A DNA stretch of 63,880 bases from positions 1-63,880 of the forward strand of contig JAEZJV010000019.1 of assembly GCA_023415635.1 (NCBI GenBank). Direction: 5' to 3'. Under the pieces are notes generated by a model. That model had not been told where the DNA came from. It did not search any database and saw only the letters and a program-made list of their open reading frames with translations. Shown here piece by piece: positions 1 to 9,740 of this stretch (within the stretch, counting starts at the first letter, position 1; each line of letters starts with the position of its first letter). The position numbers and the translations under genes are program-made. This stretch comes from Bacillota bacterium (GTDB lineage: Bacteria; Bacillota; Clostridia; Lachnospirales; Lachnospiraceae).

Positions 1-17
1 AAAGGAGGTGCATAGCA

Positions 18-152
18 ATGAAAATGACATTCCAACCGAAAAAGAGATCTCATTCCAAGGTACACGGATTTAGAGCAAGAATGGCTACAGCAGGTGGCAG
101 AAAGGTATTATCTGCAAGAAGAGCTAAGGGAAGAAAGAAGTTATCTGCATAG
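18..152 (+). CDS. rpmH: 50S ribosomal protein L34
   Basis: This 44-residue, strongly basic protein opens with MKMTFQPKKRSHSKVHGFRA and ends KKLSA, which is the L34 signature and normal length. L34 is a structural component of the large ribosomal subunit. The site AAGGAGGTG lies 7 nt before the ATG. It is first in the conserved rpmH-rnpA-yidD-yidC-jag order found next to dnaA in Firmicutes, so the chromosome origin probably lies just upstream of the window. Confidence 0.97.
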   Translation: MKMTFQPKKRSHSKVHGFRARMATAGGRKVLSARRAKGRKKLSA

Positions 153-219
153 GTCGCAATTTTGTGACCTTTTCTTCTATGCATAGTAGGTGCATGAAAA
201 GTTTAGGGGCAACCAAATA

Positions 220-561
220 ATGAAACAGTCTGAGGCAATAAAAAGTAACGAGGAATTTAAAGAAATATACCGTACCGGAAAATCATATGCGAATAAATAT
301 TTGATCATGTATGTAAAGAAAAATGATAGAGGTAAGAACCGAATTGGAATATCGGTTAGCAAAAAAGTCGGCAATAGTGTAATCAGGCACAGAATAACAA
401 GATTGATCAGAGAAAGCTATCGATTATCGGAGGATAGCTTTTTGAGCGGATTAGACATTATCGTTGTTGCCAGAGCTGGCGCAAAGGGTAGAAATTATAA
501 TGAGATTGAAAGTGCACTGTTACACTTAAGAAAGCTCCATAAAATCGAAAGATGTGAATGA
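220..561 (+). CDS. rnpA: Ribonuclease P protein component
   Basis: Protein subunit of RNase P, which helps the RNA subunit bind and cleave the 5' leader of pre-tRNA. The 113-residue product has the family core with KKVGNSVIRHRITRLIRE, the so-called RNR motif. Here the central Asn is His (RHR), a mild departure from the consensus. I chose ATG 220 because TAGGGGC lies 9 nt upstream and family members begin near this point. An in-frame GTG at 190 would add ten residues. It follows rpmH closely and is likely co-transcribed with it. Confidence 0.95.
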   Translation: MKQSEAIKSNEEFKEIYRTGKSYANKYLIMYVKKNDRGKNRIGISVSKKVGNSVIRHRITRLIRESYRLSEDSFLSGLDIIVVARAGAKGRNYNEIESALLHLRKLHKIERCE

Positions 562-628
562 ACAGTTACGCTTTAGTTACTGAGAACATCTGAACTGGTA
601 TAGAGAAGTAAATTGTAGGGGTATAGAA

Positions 629-847
629 GTGATTATTAAGAAAATACTTATATTTATGATAAATGTTTATCGAAAATATATATCTCCTCTTAAAAGAACA
701 CCTAGTTGTATCTATACACCTACCTGCTCTTTATATGCCATAGAAGCAGTGGAAAAATACGGGGCTTTCAAAGGAACATATTTGGCTGTAAGAAGGGTCT
801 TAAGGTGTCACCCCTTCCATAAAGGAGGATACGACCCCGTTCCGTAG
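629..847 (+). CDS. yidD: Membrane protein insertion efficiency factor YidD
   Basis: This 72-residue protein has an amphipathic N-terminus and the family core CIYTPTCSLYAIEAVEKYG, followed by RCHPFHKGGYDPVP. YidD is a small inner-membrane-associated factor that assists YidC-dependent insertion. The start is GTG 629 with AGGGG upstream. It sits between rnpA and yidC as in most bacteria. Confidence 0.95.
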   Translation: MIIKKILIFMINVYRKYISPLKRTPSCIYTPTCSLYAIEAVEKYGAFKGTYLAVRRVLRCHPFHKGGYDPVP

Positions 848-903
848 TCCAAGGCATTATATGGATTATGTCGGTGGACAGCAGCTCTAAGGAGGAAAAA
901 TAA

Positions 904-2157
904 GTGGTGGTTGTATTATTAACGAAGACAGGCGGAGTATTAGGACCAATCGCTGTCATATTAGGTTGGATCATGAATGCAATTTATGAATTTTTTCATT
1001 TATTCGGAATTCAAAATATTGCATTATCCATTATTGTATTTACATTTATAGTAAGAGCATTAATGCTGCCGTTAACCATTAAGCAGCAGAAATTTACAAA
1101 ACTATCCTCAAGAATGAATCCAGAATTGCAGAAGATTCAGGCAAAATATAAAGGGAAAAAAGACCAAGATTCTTTAAGAAAGCAACAAGAAGAAACACAG
1201 GCATTGTATGAAAAATTCGGTGCAAACCCCACAGCCGGATGTCTTCCGCTTTTGATTACATTGCCGATTATGTTTGCACTGTATTATGTAATAAATAGCG
1301 TACCTGCATATGTAGATTCGGTAAAGGAGTTATATACTACCGTTGCCAACGGTATCATGGCTGATCCTAACTATAAGACCGTTTTAGCAGAGATATCAAA
1401 AGGGGTTGCCAGAATATCAACTAAGAATGATTTTTCATCCTTGAATTATGTCATTGATGCGCTGGCTCATTTTGATACGAGCCGTTGGGAGCAGTTAAAG
1501 ACAAGCTTCCCGGATATTGCAAGCATAATCAGTACTTCTCAAGTAAGTATTTCGAAGGTCAATGGATTCCTGGGCTTTAATATTGCAAATAACCCCGGAT
1601 GGAAATTCCCGGGAATTTTAATTCCTATCCTTGCTATGGTTCTTCAATTCATCCAGGGCAAGCAGCTGGAGGTTAAGAATAAGGGCGGAAATCAAGACCC
1701 TACTGCAAATGCAATGAAGTCAATGAACTATGTTATGCCGGTCATGTCAGGTTTCTTCTGCGTCACTTTCCCGATCGGTATCGGTATCTACTGGATTGCA
1801 TCAAGTGCATTTGCAATTGTACAGCAATTCTTTGTAAATAAGTATATGGATAAGATCAACGTAGATGAATTAATAGCAAAAAATGTAGCAAAGGCATCCA
1901 AGAAAAAGAAGAATATCATTTCATCCAAGACAACAACCGGAACTTCCATGCAGCAGTTAGCAAGGACACAGACAAAATCAATAGAGAGTACTGTATCTGA
2001 AAAGGCAAAGGTTTCTGTAAATAGCAACAGCGGCAATGGGGAGGAAGACGAAAAGACAGAACAGAATAAGAATAGTAAACCCACAGGCAATGCGAAGAGT
2101 ATTTCTGAAATAGCAAACCTTCTTCAAAACAGGAACCTTGATAAGGGGGATAAGTAA
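904..2157 (+). CDS. yidC: Membrane protein insertase YidC/Oxa1 family
   Basis: Inserts and folds membrane proteins alone or with SecYEG. The 417-residue product has the Oxa1/YidC core: a first helix near residues 10-30, a second ending TFIVRALMLPL that carries the conserved groove Arg, a cytoplasmic coiled hairpin rich in Lys/Gln, then PTAGCLPLLITLPIMFALYY and two late helices. No N-terminal lipobox Cys is visible, unlike Bacillus SpoIIIJ. The last ~90 residues are hydrophilic and rich in Lys, Ser and Asn. The start is GTG 904, 8 nt after AAGGAGG; GTG 907 is an alternative. The stop is one base from the jag start, so the two are translationally close. Confidence 0.95.
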   Translation: MVVVLLTKTGGVLGPIAVILGWIMNAIYEFFHLFGIQNIALSIIVFTFIVRALMLPLTIKQQKFTKLSSRMNPELQKIQAKYKGKKDQDSLRKQQEETQALYEKFGANPTAGCLPLLITLPIMFALYYVINSVPAYVDSVKELYTTVANGIMADPNYKTVLAEISKGVARISTKNDFSSLNYVIDALAHFDTSRWEQLKTSFPDIASIISTSQVSISKVNGFLGFNIANNPGWKFPGILIPILAMVLQFIQGKQLEVKNKGGNQDPTANAMKSMNYVMPVMSGFFCVTFPIGIGIYWIASSAFAIVQQFFVNKYMDKINVDELIAKNVAKASKKKKNIISSKTTTGTSMQQLARTQTKSIESTVSEKAKVSVNSNSGNGEEDEKTEQNKNSKPTGNAKSISEIANLLQNRNLDKGDK

Positions 2158-2158
2158 T

Positions 2159-2995
2159 ATGGATTGGAGAGAAATATCGGCCAAGACGATAGATGAAGCT
2201 TTAACAAATGCTATGCTTGAACTAGGCACGACGATAGATAATCTGGAATATGAAGTATTAGAAAAAGAAACAATCGGATTTTTGGGTATGTTTGGTAAAC
2301 CTGCAAGAATTAAAGTAAGACTGAAAATGACCACGGAGAATTCAACTAAGAAGTTTCTTTCAGATGTTTTTGCAGCAATGGGAATAAATGCTTTGATCGA
2401 GGTTAAATATGATCAGGAGAATTCCACGGTCGAAGTTAACATTGACGGAGATGAGATGGGTGTTCTGATTGGAAAAAGGGGGCAAACGCTGGATTCACTT
2501 CAATATCTTGTCAGCTTAGTAGTAAATAAAAACAGTGAAAACTATATTAAGGTCAAGCTGGATACCGAAAACTACAGAGCCAGAAGAAAAGAAACCCTTG
2601 AGAACCTGGCAAAGAACATTGCATATAAGGTAAAACGGACAAGAAAGCCTGTTTCATTGGAACCGATGAATCCTTATGAAAGAAGAATTATTCATAGTGC
2701 CTTACAGAATGATAAGTATGTTGAGACCTACTCCGAGGGTGAGGAGCCTTACCGTAAGGTAGTTATCAATATTAAGAAATCCATCCGCGATACAAAGCCT
2801 AATAATAAACCCTCCGGAGGATATCGTAAGGATTACAATAAGGACTACAAAAAAGGCGATAACAGAGGATACAATAAACCTTATAATGTAAGTAAAAGTG
2901 GCTATAACAAGAATTATAGTACAGATTACAAAAAGGATTATGAGCTTTATAAGCTCAGCAAGGAAAAGAAGGAACAAGAGGTTGAAGCTAAGTAA
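2159..2995 (+). CDS. jag: RNA-binding protein Jag/KhpB (Jag-N, KH, R3H)
   Basis: A cytoplasmic RNA-binding partner found beside yidC, linked in Firmicutes to cell elongation and division and, with KhpA, to RNA binding. The 278-residue product begins with a Jag-N domain (about 1-50), followed by a KH domain containing GVLIGKRGQTLDSLQYLVS and an R3H domain (EPMNPYERRIIHSALQ). The last ~70 residues are low complexity, repeating Tyr, Lys, Asn and Gly. I chose ATG 2159 because AAGGGGG lies 8 nt upstream. A TTG at 2138 would overlap yidC without a better site. Confidence 0.95.
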   Translation: MDWREISAKTIDEALTNAMLELGTTIDNLEYEVLEKETIGFLGMFGKPARIKVRLKMTTENSTKKFLSDVFAAMGINALIEVKYDQENSTVEVNIDGDEMGVLIGKRGQTLDSLQYLVSLVVNKNSENYIKVKLDTENYRARRKETLENLAKNIAYKVKRTRKPVSLEPMNPYERRIIHSALQNDKYVETYSEGEEPYRKVVINIKKSIRDTKPNNKPSGGYRKDYNKDYKKGDNRGYNKPYNVSKSGYNKNYSTDYKKDYELYKLSKEKKEQEVEAK

Positions 2996-3020
2996 GCCAA
3001 AGGATTTATGTTGAGCAGGA

Positions 3021-3058
3021 GGTGTCTTAAAGGTTTTATGTACTTTAAGGCACCTTTT
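3021..3058 (+). terminator. Rho-independent terminator after jag
   Basis: The arms GGTGTCTTAAAG and CTTTAAGGCACC pair over 12 bp with one G-T wobble, around a 10-nt loop, and are followed by TTTT. It separates the rpmH-jag operon from mnmE. Confidence 0.85.
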
Positions 3059-3166
3059 ATTCTCGTAGTAGAGGATTCCTATAGGATATAAGTCTACGCA
3101 TTTTTTATTCTGAACCCGAAGAAGAATGAAATGAAATATATAATAATGGAAGATAGGAGGTATGGC

Positions 3167-4543
3167 ATGAAGACAGATACCATCGCGGCAATAGCAACAG
3201 GCTTAAGTAATGCGGGAATCAGTATAATACGTATTAGCGGAACAGAAGCTTTTCAGATTATCGATAAAATTTATAGATCCAAAAAAGGAAGTAAAAGATT
3301 ATCAAAGGAACCAAGCCATACACTTCATTACGGATATATCACAGATGGAGATGAAATCATCGATGAGGTTATGGTTGCAGTAATGCATGCTCCCTCGACC
3401 TATACCAGAGAAAACATCGTTGAGATAGATTGCCATGGAGGAATTGTTGTGACGCAAAGAATTCTCGAAGTGGTATTAAAATATGGAGCCAGGGTGGCTG
3501 AGCCCGGAGAGTTTACAAAAAGAGCTTTTCTAAATGGAAGAATTGACTTATCCCAGGCAGAAGCAGTCAGCGATATCATATCGGCAAAAAGCGAATTGGC
3601 ACTGAAAAATTCTATGAATCAGCTACGGGGCTGTGTACGTCAGCTGATCAGAGAATTAAGGGATAAGATTCTCAGAGATATGGCTTTTATTGAAGCTGCT
3701 CTGGACGATCCGGAGCATATCAGTCTGGAAGGCTTTAATCTACAGCTAGGGGAACATTTGAAGGAAGAGCTAGAGCAGCTTGATAAGCTGATCAAAGAAG
3801 CCAGAAACGGCAGAATTATTAAAGAAGGTATTAGGACTGTGATTGTGGGAAAGCCGAATGCCGGGAAATCTAGTCTACTCAATACTTTAGTGGGAGAAGA
3901 ACGGGCCATTGTTACAGAAATAGCCGGAACCACCCGAGATACTCTGGAAGAGACGATTAACTTAAGTGGAATAGTATTAAATATTATAGATACAGCAGGT
4001 ATCAGAGATACCAAGGATATTATAGAGAGGATGGGTGTAGAAAAGGCATTACGGATTGCCGCAGATGCGGATCTTATCATCTATGTACTAGATTCTTCAA
4101 CGGAACTAGACGATAATGATGAGGATATTTTTAAGATGATAAAGGATAAAAAGGCAATCCTCCTAATGAATAAAGCTGATCTTGAGCAGCGCATAACAGC
4201 CAGACAGATCAAGGATATGACCTTCCACCCGGTAATAAATGTGTCTGTGAAAGAAAACACGGGATTAGCTGAGTTAGAAAAGATAATCAAGGAGATGTTC
4301 TTTGGAGGAGAATTATCCTTACGAGAGGATATCTATATCACCAACGAAAGACATAGAGAGGCATTAATTACATCGAAGGAAAGTCTTATGCTGGTACAGC
4401 AAAGTCTGGATGATGGTATGCCGGAGGATTTCTATTCAATAGATCTGATGAATGCCTACGAGACACTAGGAAAAATCATAGGTGAAAATATTGAGGAAGA
4501 CCTTGTGAATATGATTTTTAAGGAATTCTGCATGGGTAAATAG
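3167..4543 (+). CDS. mnmE: tRNA uridine-5-carboxymethylaminomethyl modification GTPase
   Basis: With MnmG it installs the cmnm5 group on U34 of certain tRNAs. The 458 residues match the family length. An N-terminal folate-binding dimer domain is followed by a helical domain interrupted by a G domain with GKPNAGKSS (G1), TTRDT (G2), DTAG (G3) and NKAD (G4). The C-terminus ends FCMGK, carrying the conserved Cys. ATG 3167 has ATAGGAGG 6 nt upstream; ATG 3131 is in frame but lacks a site. The gene lies 13 nt before mnmG and is probably an operon with it. Confidence 0.97.
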   Translation: MKTDTIAAIATGLSNAGISIIRISGTEAFQIIDKIYRSKKGSKRLSKEPSHTLHYGYITDGDEIIDEVMVAVMHAPSTYTRENIVEIDCHGGIVVTQRILEVVLKYGARVAEPGEFTKRAFLNGRIDLSQAEAVSDIISAKSELALKNSMNQLRGCVRQLIRELRDKILRDMAFIEAALDDPEHISLEGFNLQLGEHLKEELEQLDKLIKEARNGRIIKEGIRTVIVGKPNAGKSSLLNTLVGEERAIVTEIAGTTRDTLEETINLSGIVLNIIDTAGIRDTKDIIERMGVEKALRIAADADLIIYVLDSSTELDDNDEDIFKMIKDKKAILLMNKADLEQRITARQIKDMTFHPVINVSVKENTGLAELEKIIKEMFFGGELSLREDIYITNERHREALITSKESLMLVQQSLDDGMPEDFYSIDLMNAYETLGKIIGENIEEDLVNMIFKEFCMGK

Positions 4544-4556
4544 AAGGGGGAAGTTT

Positions 4557-6449
4557 ATGTCCTATGTATATGATAACTATGACGTGGTTGTAGTAGGAGC
4601 TGGTCATGCCGGTTGCGAGGCAGCATTGGCTTGCGCCAGATTATCCATGAATACGTTGCTGTTTACTATTAATATGGACAGCATTGCAATGATGCCCTGT
4701 AATCCGAATATCGGAGGAACTTCGAAGGGACATCTGGTAAGAGAAATCGATGCTTTGGGCGGTGAAATGGGTAAAAATATTGATAAGACCTTTATCCAAT
4801 CTAAAATGCTTAACATTTCCAAGGGTCCGGCTGTACATTCGCTGCGTGCACAGGCTGATAAACAGGAATATTCGCGCTCGATGAGAAAGGTACTTGAGAG
4901 TACCCCGGGGCTCACCTTAAAACAGGCGGAAGTAGCGGAGATTCTTACAGAGAACAATGCAATAACGGGAATCAGGACTTATTCCGGAGCAATCTACCCA
5001 TGCAAAGCAGTCGTTCTTTGTACCGGAACTTATCTGAATGCAAGATGCATCTATGGAGAGACTGTAAATATGACCGGTCCCAACGGATTACAGGCAGCAA
5101 AACACCTGACGAATTCTTTAAAGGCACTCGGTATTGAGATGTATCGCTTTAAAACAGGCACTCCGGCAAGAATTGATGCAAGGTCCATTGATTTTTCCAG
5201 AATGGAGGAGCAATTAGGTGATGATCAGATTGTTCCCTTTTCCTTTACAAACACACCTGAGGATATAAGCAGAGAGCAGATTTCCTGCTGGCTTACCTAC
5301 ACCAATGAGAAGACGCATGAAATTATTCGTGCCAATATTGACAGATCCCCATTATACAGCGGTGACATCAAGGGAACCGGACCACGCTACTGTCCTTCTA
5401 TCGAGGATAAGGTAGTTAAATTTGCTGATAAGGAAAGACATCAGGTATTTATAGAGCCGGAGGGCTTATATACAAATGAGATGTATATTGCTGGAATGTC
5501 AAGCTCCCTCCCCGAAGATGTACAAGTACAGATGTATCGGACCGTACCAGGGCTTGAGCATGCTAATATTGTGAGGAATGCTTATGCTATAGAATATGAC
5601 TGTATCAATCCGATGCAGCTGAAGCCCTCCTTAGAATTTAAGGCAGTGGATGGACTATTTAGCGGGGGGCAGTTTAACGGAAGCTCCGGCTATGAAGAAG
5701 CAGCAGCTCAGGGACTCGTTGCGGGAATTAATGCGGCTAGAAAAATCCTGCAGAAAGAACCGCTTATTCTTGACCGCTCTGAAGCTTATATCGGGGTATT
5801 GATAGATGACCTGGTTACCAAGGAAACTCATGAGCCTTATCGAATGATGACCTCAAGAGCTGAATACCGTCTTCTTCTTCGCCAGGACAATGCCGATTTA
5901 AGACTGACGAAAAAGGGTTACGAGGTTGGTTTGATCGATGAGAAAAGATATCAGAGGCTTCTTAAGAAAGAAGAAGATATCAGACGGGAGATACTACGCC
6001 TGGAACAAACAATAATCGGTGCATCTAAGGAGGTTCAAGAGCTTTTGGAACGCTTGGGAAGCTCTGCGCTTGGTACAGCTGCAACTATGGCAGAGCTTAT
6101 CCGCAGACCGGAGCTGGATTACGAATTACTTGCACCTATTGATAAAGCACGCCTACCCTTACCAGCGGAAGTTATCGAGCAGGTCAATATTAATATTAAA
6201 TATGACGGATACATTAGGCGTCAAATTCAACAGATTGAGCAGTTTAGAAAGCTTGAGAGTAGAAAAATACCAGAGAATATTAATTACGCTGAGGTACCCA
6301 GCCTTAGAAATGAAGCCAGACAAAAGCTGGAGCAGTTCCGACCGATATCCATAGGACAGGCTTCAAGAATATCGGGGGTATCTCCTGCAGATGTCTCCGT
6401 ACTGCTGGTATATCTGACACAAGCGAATCATGGACAGAACAGAGAATGA
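4557..6449 (+). CDS. mnmG: tRNA uridine-5-carboxymethylaminomethyl modification enzyme MnmG
   Basis: FAD-dependent partner of MnmE in wobble-uridine modification. The 630-residue product begins with a dinucleotide-binding motif GAGHAGCEAA (about residues 14-23), followed by PCNPNIGGTSKGHLVREID, a conserved MnmG block. The later part has SSGYEEAAAQGLVAG and MMTSRAEYRLLLRQDNAD, both diagnostic, and a helical C-terminal MnmE-binding region. Its start follows AAGGGGG. Confidence 0.97.
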   Translation: MSYVYDNYDVVVVGAGHAGCEAALACARLSMNTLLFTINMDSIAMMPCNPNIGGTSKGHLVREIDALGGEMGKNIDKTFIQSKMLNISKGPAVHSLRAQADKQEYSRSMRKVLESTPGLTLKQAEVAEILTENNAITGIRTYSGAIYPCKAVVLCTGTYLNARCIYGETVNMTGPNGLQAAKHLTNSLKALGIEMYRFKTGTPARIDARSIDFSRMEEQLGDDQIVPFSFTNTPEDISREQISCWLTYTNEKTHEIIRANIDRSPLYSGDIKGTGPRYCPSIEDKVVKFADKERHQVFIEPEGLYTNEMYIAGMSSSLPEDVQVQMYRTVPGLEHANIVRNAYAIEYDCINPMQLKPSLEFKAVDGLFSGGQFNGSSGYEEAAAQGLVAGINAARKILQKEPLILDRSEAYIGVLIDDLVTKETHEPYRMMTSRAEYRLLLRQDNADLRLTKKGYEVGLIDEKRYQRLLKKEEDIRREILRLEQTIIGASKEVQELLERLGSSALGTAATMAELIRRPELDYELLAPIDKARLPLPAEVIEQVNINIKYDGYIRRQIQQIEQFRKLESRKIPENINYAEVPSLRNEARQKLEQFRPISIGQASRISGVSPADVSVLLVYLTQANHGQNRE

Positions 6450-6522
6450 ATAAAAGAGAAGAAATAGTAATAAGGGTAAGGTGCTTTCACTGAAAGTAGG
6501 AAACAAGTCTCACACAACTAAG

Positions 6523-6552
6523 TTGCACAATAGCCGGTATTATAATGATAAT
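6523..6552 (+). promoter_or_regulatory. Candidate promoter before rsmG
   Basis: TTGCAC is separated by 18 nt from GATAAT, about 28 nt before the rsmG start. The box is imperfect, and rsmG could also be read through from mnmG. Confidence 0.4.
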
Positions 6553-6580
6553 GTATGCATATACGCAGGAATGAGGGAAT

Positions 6581-7309
6581 ATGGAGTTTGATAGATATCC
6601 TGAAATCAATGATTTTGAAACAGGGCTTACACAGCTAGGAATTACCCTGTCCAGGAAGCAATATCAGCAGTTCATGACCTTTTATGAACTACTGATTGAG
6701 CGAAATAGAGTAATGAATCTAACAGCAATTACAGCGCTGGACGAAGTAGTAATAAAGCACTTTATAGACAGCCTTGCAATTGTCAAAGCCTTTAGGCCGG
6801 AGAGTGAACGGCTGCTTGATATTGGTACAGGTGCCGGTTTTCCGGGAATACCTTTAAAAATTGCATTCCCAAATCTGAACATCGTACTGTTAGATTCCTT
6901 AAAAAAGCGGTTGGTTTTCTTAGAGGATGTAATTGATCAATTAGGTCTTACCGGAATTAGTACATTGCATGGTCGTGCTGAGGATTTTGGAAGAGATAAG
7001 GTTTATCGGGAACAGTTTGATCTTTGTGTGTCAAGAGCAGTAGCTAAGCTCTCTTCTCTTTCTGAATATTGTCTCCCTTATGTGCGAAAAGGTGGATGTT
7101 TTATCTCCTATAAGTCAGGAAATATTGAAGAGGAGCTGGCTTCATCAAAAAGAGCAATAAAATTGCTTGGAGCTGAATTGAAAGAGGTATTAGAATATCA
7201 ATTACCGAATACTGATATGCAGCGAACCTTAATTGTGATGGAGAAGAAGGAAAATACACCGAAAAACTTTCCGCGTACGGCAGGAAAGCCCTCAAAGGAG
7301 CCTATATAA
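6581..7309 (+). CDS. rsmG: 16S rRNA (guanine527-N7)-methyltransferase
   Basis: Methylates N7 of G527 in 16S rRNA using S-adenosylmethionine. The 242 residues contain the family N-terminus (FYELLIERNRVMNLTAIT), the SAM-binding loop LLDIGTGAGFPGIPLKI and the CVSRAVAKL block. The last ~20 residues, rich in Pro and Lys, form a variable tail. Position after mnmG is the usual Firmicutes arrangement. Confidence 0.96.
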   Translation: MEFDRYPEINDFETGLTQLGITLSRKQYQQFMTFYELLIERNRVMNLTAITALDEVVIKHFIDSLAIVKAFRPESERLLDIGTGAGFPGIPLKIAFPNLNIVLLDSLKKRLVFLEDVIDQLGLTGISTLHGRAEDFGRDKVYREQFDLCVSRAVAKLSSLSEYCLPYVRKGGCFISYKSGNIEEELASSKRAIKLLGAELKEVLEYQLPNTDMQRTLIVMEKKENTPKNFPRTAGKPSKEPI

Positions 7310-7338
7310 AATACTTATATTAATGGAAAGGAAAAGCT

Positions 7339-7806
7339 ATGTTAATTCAAGGTAAGTTACTATCCTATGGGTCGGATCTTTCAGAGGCCTTTGAAATTAG
7401 AAAACAGGTATTTATCGATGAATATCATAAAGAATTAACGGAAGTGTTTGATGAGTACGATTCCTTTGCGATGCATGTTATAGTATATGAACAAAATGAA
7501 AAGAAGAAGCCGGTTGCAACGGGACGGATTGTATTTGACGGTTCTTACTGTGAGATAAGCAATATTGCAGTATTAAAGGAATACAGAAACAGGAAGTACG
7601 GGGACTTCGCGGTTAGAATGCTGATTAATAAAGCATTTACTTCAGGAATTCATGATATTAGTGTTAAAGTTCCCGGTCAACTAATCGATTTTTATAAGAA
7701 GATCGGCTTCTCAATGAAAGAAACTATCACAAAGGTTGTTCCAGAGAAGGAATATGTTATGATTATTCGTGACGGAGATGTTCAGACCTGTTGTCATAGA
7801 AAATAG
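7339..7806 (+). CDS. GNAT family N-acetyltransferase (ElaA/YjcF-like)
   Basis: A 155-residue single-domain acetyltransferase. The N-terminal stretch FEIRKQVFIDEYHKE resembles the ElaA/YjcF group, and ISNIAVLKEYRNRKYGDFAV holds the acetyl-CoA pyrophosphate-binding pattern (Arg-x-x-x-x-Gly type). The substrate cannot be told from sequence. It follows rsmG by 29 nt with AAAGGA upstream and may be co-transcribed with it. Confidence 0.75.
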   Translation: MLIQGKLLSYGSDLSEAFEIRKQVFIDEYHKELTEVFDEYDSFAMHVIVYEQNEKKKPVATGRIVFDGSYCEISNIAVLKEYRNRKYGDFAVRMLINKAFTSGIHDISVKVPGQLIDFYKKIGFSMKETITKVVPEKEYVMIIRDGDVQTCCHRK

Positions 7807-7966
7807 TCATTTTTAGCTACTTCCTATCGAAAATACTTTAAAAATCAATAATTATGTTATATGATATAGATGTAAAATATTATTAATGTCGATATGTATC
7901 ATATGGTACAGAGATCATATATAATGTTATATCGATTGAGGCACGGATTGAAAGGATATTTTTGCT

Positions 7967-9070
7967 ATGAATGACAGCAGAGAAAATAATAAGGATATGG
8001 TTGAAAGAAATAGTGAAGATATAAAAGATGTCTGTATTCTGCTGAAGGACATGGCAATCGAGCTTGAAGACAAACTGTATACGCTTAAGGTTCAATTAAA
8101 AACACAGACGAAGCTTTTAGCGGATAAAGAAAATGAATTATCTGAAAGAGAAAGAATTAGGGTTCATAATCTTGATTTGTTTTCACCTATTTATAATAAG
8201 GCACAGGATGAGAAAGAGCTGATTATAGCTATAGATCAAATCAGAAAGACAATTGAAGAGTTGACGATAAAGCAAGATCAGCTGACAAAAGAAATCAACG
8301 GATTAAAGATCGCAGCTGGCCACCTTGATCATATTGAGAGTAATGAAAAGCCGACCGATAAAGAAAGGTTGAGTGAAAACAGGGTACTTTATAATGATAA
8401 AGGCTTAAGTGTCTTAGAAGCACAGGAAATTGACAGGCAAAGAATCGCCAGGGACTTACATGATTCAACAGTACAAAGCTTAACCAGCTTAGTACATAAG
8501 GCAGAGCTATGTGTAAAGCTTATTGATATTGATACGACAAGGGCTAAGCTGGAGCTCACTTCCATGTCGAATACCATAAAGACGGTAATCAATGATATGA
8601 GAGGTATCATATATAATCTAAAGCCAATGACCTTAGATGATTTAGGACTAACGATCACACTGGAAAGATATGCCAGTCGATTGATGGACTTGAATAATAT
8701 TAACGTGATCATACATTCCAACGAAGAAACGAAGGAAATATTGCCGGTTATTAAAGTAACCTTATTCCGTATTATCCAGGAGGCTTGTAATAATGTGATT
8801 AAACATGCCAACGCTTCTTTAATTACAATTGATATCAATTATGAAGAGCATAATATTACGGTATCAATAAAGGATAACGGAACCGGCTTTGATATAAATA
8901 ATTCAATTTCTGACGGAACAAAGCACTCATCCAGTTTTGGACTATCTATTATGAAAGAACGGATATCTTTATTATCAGGAACGGTTGATATTAAATCAGA
9001 AAAGGGAAAAGGGACGACAGTAATTGTTTCTGCTCCACTAACAATGTACGAGGGGGAAATAAATGAATAA
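7967..9070 (+). CDS. Cytoplasmic DegS-like sensor histidine kinase
   Basis: A 367-residue kinase without membrane segments. Residues 1-125 are mostly charged coiled coil. The HisKA_3 box IARDLHDSTVQSL has its phosphoacceptor at about His165, and a HATPase domain follows with DNGTGFD and a closing GKGTTV segment. Architecture and the lack of a transmembrane sensor match DegS/LiaS-type kinases of the NarL group. It overlaps the response regulator by 8 nt, so the two form one transcription unit. The signal it senses is unknown. Confidence 0.85.
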   Translation: MNDSRENNKDMVERNSEDIKDVCILLKDMAIELEDKLYTLKVQLKTQTKLLADKENELSERERIRVHNLDLFSPIYNKAQDEKELIIAIDQIRKTIEELTIKQDQLTKEINGLKIAAGHLDHIESNEKPTDKERLSENRVLYNDKGLSVLEAQEIDRQRIARDLHDSTVQSLTSLVHKAELCVKLIDIDTTRAKLELTSMSNTIKTVINDMRGIIYNLKPMTLDDLGLTITLERYASRLMDLNNINVIIHSNEETKEILPVIKVTLFRIIQEACNNVIKHANASLITIDINYEEHNITVSIKDNGTGFDINNSISDGTKHSSSFGLSIMKERISLLSGTVDIKSEKGKGTTVIVSAPLTMYEGEINE

Positions 9071-9713
9071 ACCAGTAAATATTATGATTGCCGATGATCA
9101 TTCAATGGTAAGAGAGGGAATAAAACAACTTTTAGAATTAGACGGAGATATTGCTGTTATTGCTGAAGCAAATAATGGTAAGCAGTGCATTGAGTTACTT
9201 GATGAAACCAGAACAGATGTTCTGCTCCTAGACATAAATATGCCGATGATGAATGGATTGCAGGTTTTGCAATACATTAGAGAAAACAAAAAAAAGGTAA
9301 AGGTATTAATCCTAACAATCCATAATGAAGTTGAATATCTAATGAAAGCAGTTGAATTGGGTGTCGATGGTTATGTTTTGAAGGATTCAGACTCAATCGT
9401 TTTGAAAAAAGCGATTTTTTGTGTAAATAGAGGAGAATCATTTATACAGCCAGAGCTTACTCCAATTCTTAAGATGAAGCTGGAAGAAAAAGAAAAACTG
9501 TCAGAAGAAGGAGATGCTTTAACGAAGCGAGAGATTGAGGTATTGAAGCTACTCGCAGAGGGATTATTTAACAAGGAAATTGCTTATATGCTGGCAATCA
9601 GTGAGAAGACAGTAAAGAACCATGTCTCTAATATTTTTAAGAAAATTAATGTCTCGGATCGTACACAGGCGGCAGTCTATGCTATTAGAAATAATTTCGT
9701 TGAACTTTTGTAA
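9063..9713 (+). CDS. NarL/DegU-type response regulator
   Basis: Cognate regulator of the preceding kinase. The receiver domain has the acidic pair D11-D12, the phosphorylation site Asp57 in LLLDINMPMMNG and a conserved Lys in YVLKDSD. The C-terminal LuxR-type helix-turn-helix (about 149-213) reads LTKREIEVLKLLAEG with NKEIA and KTVKNHVSNIFKK. It would act as a dimeric transcription factor. Its 216 residues are typical of DegU/LiaR regulators. A strong terminator follows, closing the operon. Confidence 0.9.
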   Translation: MNKPVNIMIADDHSMVREGIKQLLELDGDIAVIAEANNGKQCIELLDETRTDVLLLDINMPMMNGLQVLQYIRENKKKVKVLILTIHNEVEYLMKAVELGVDGYVLKDSDSIVLKKAIFCVNRGESFIQPELTPILKMKLEEKEKLSEEGDALTKREIEVLKLLAEGLFNKEIAYMLAISEKTVKNHVSNIFKKINVSDRTQAAVYAIRNNFVELL

Positions 9714-9740
9714 GTAGGGAAGAATAATGATTTGATTTTC

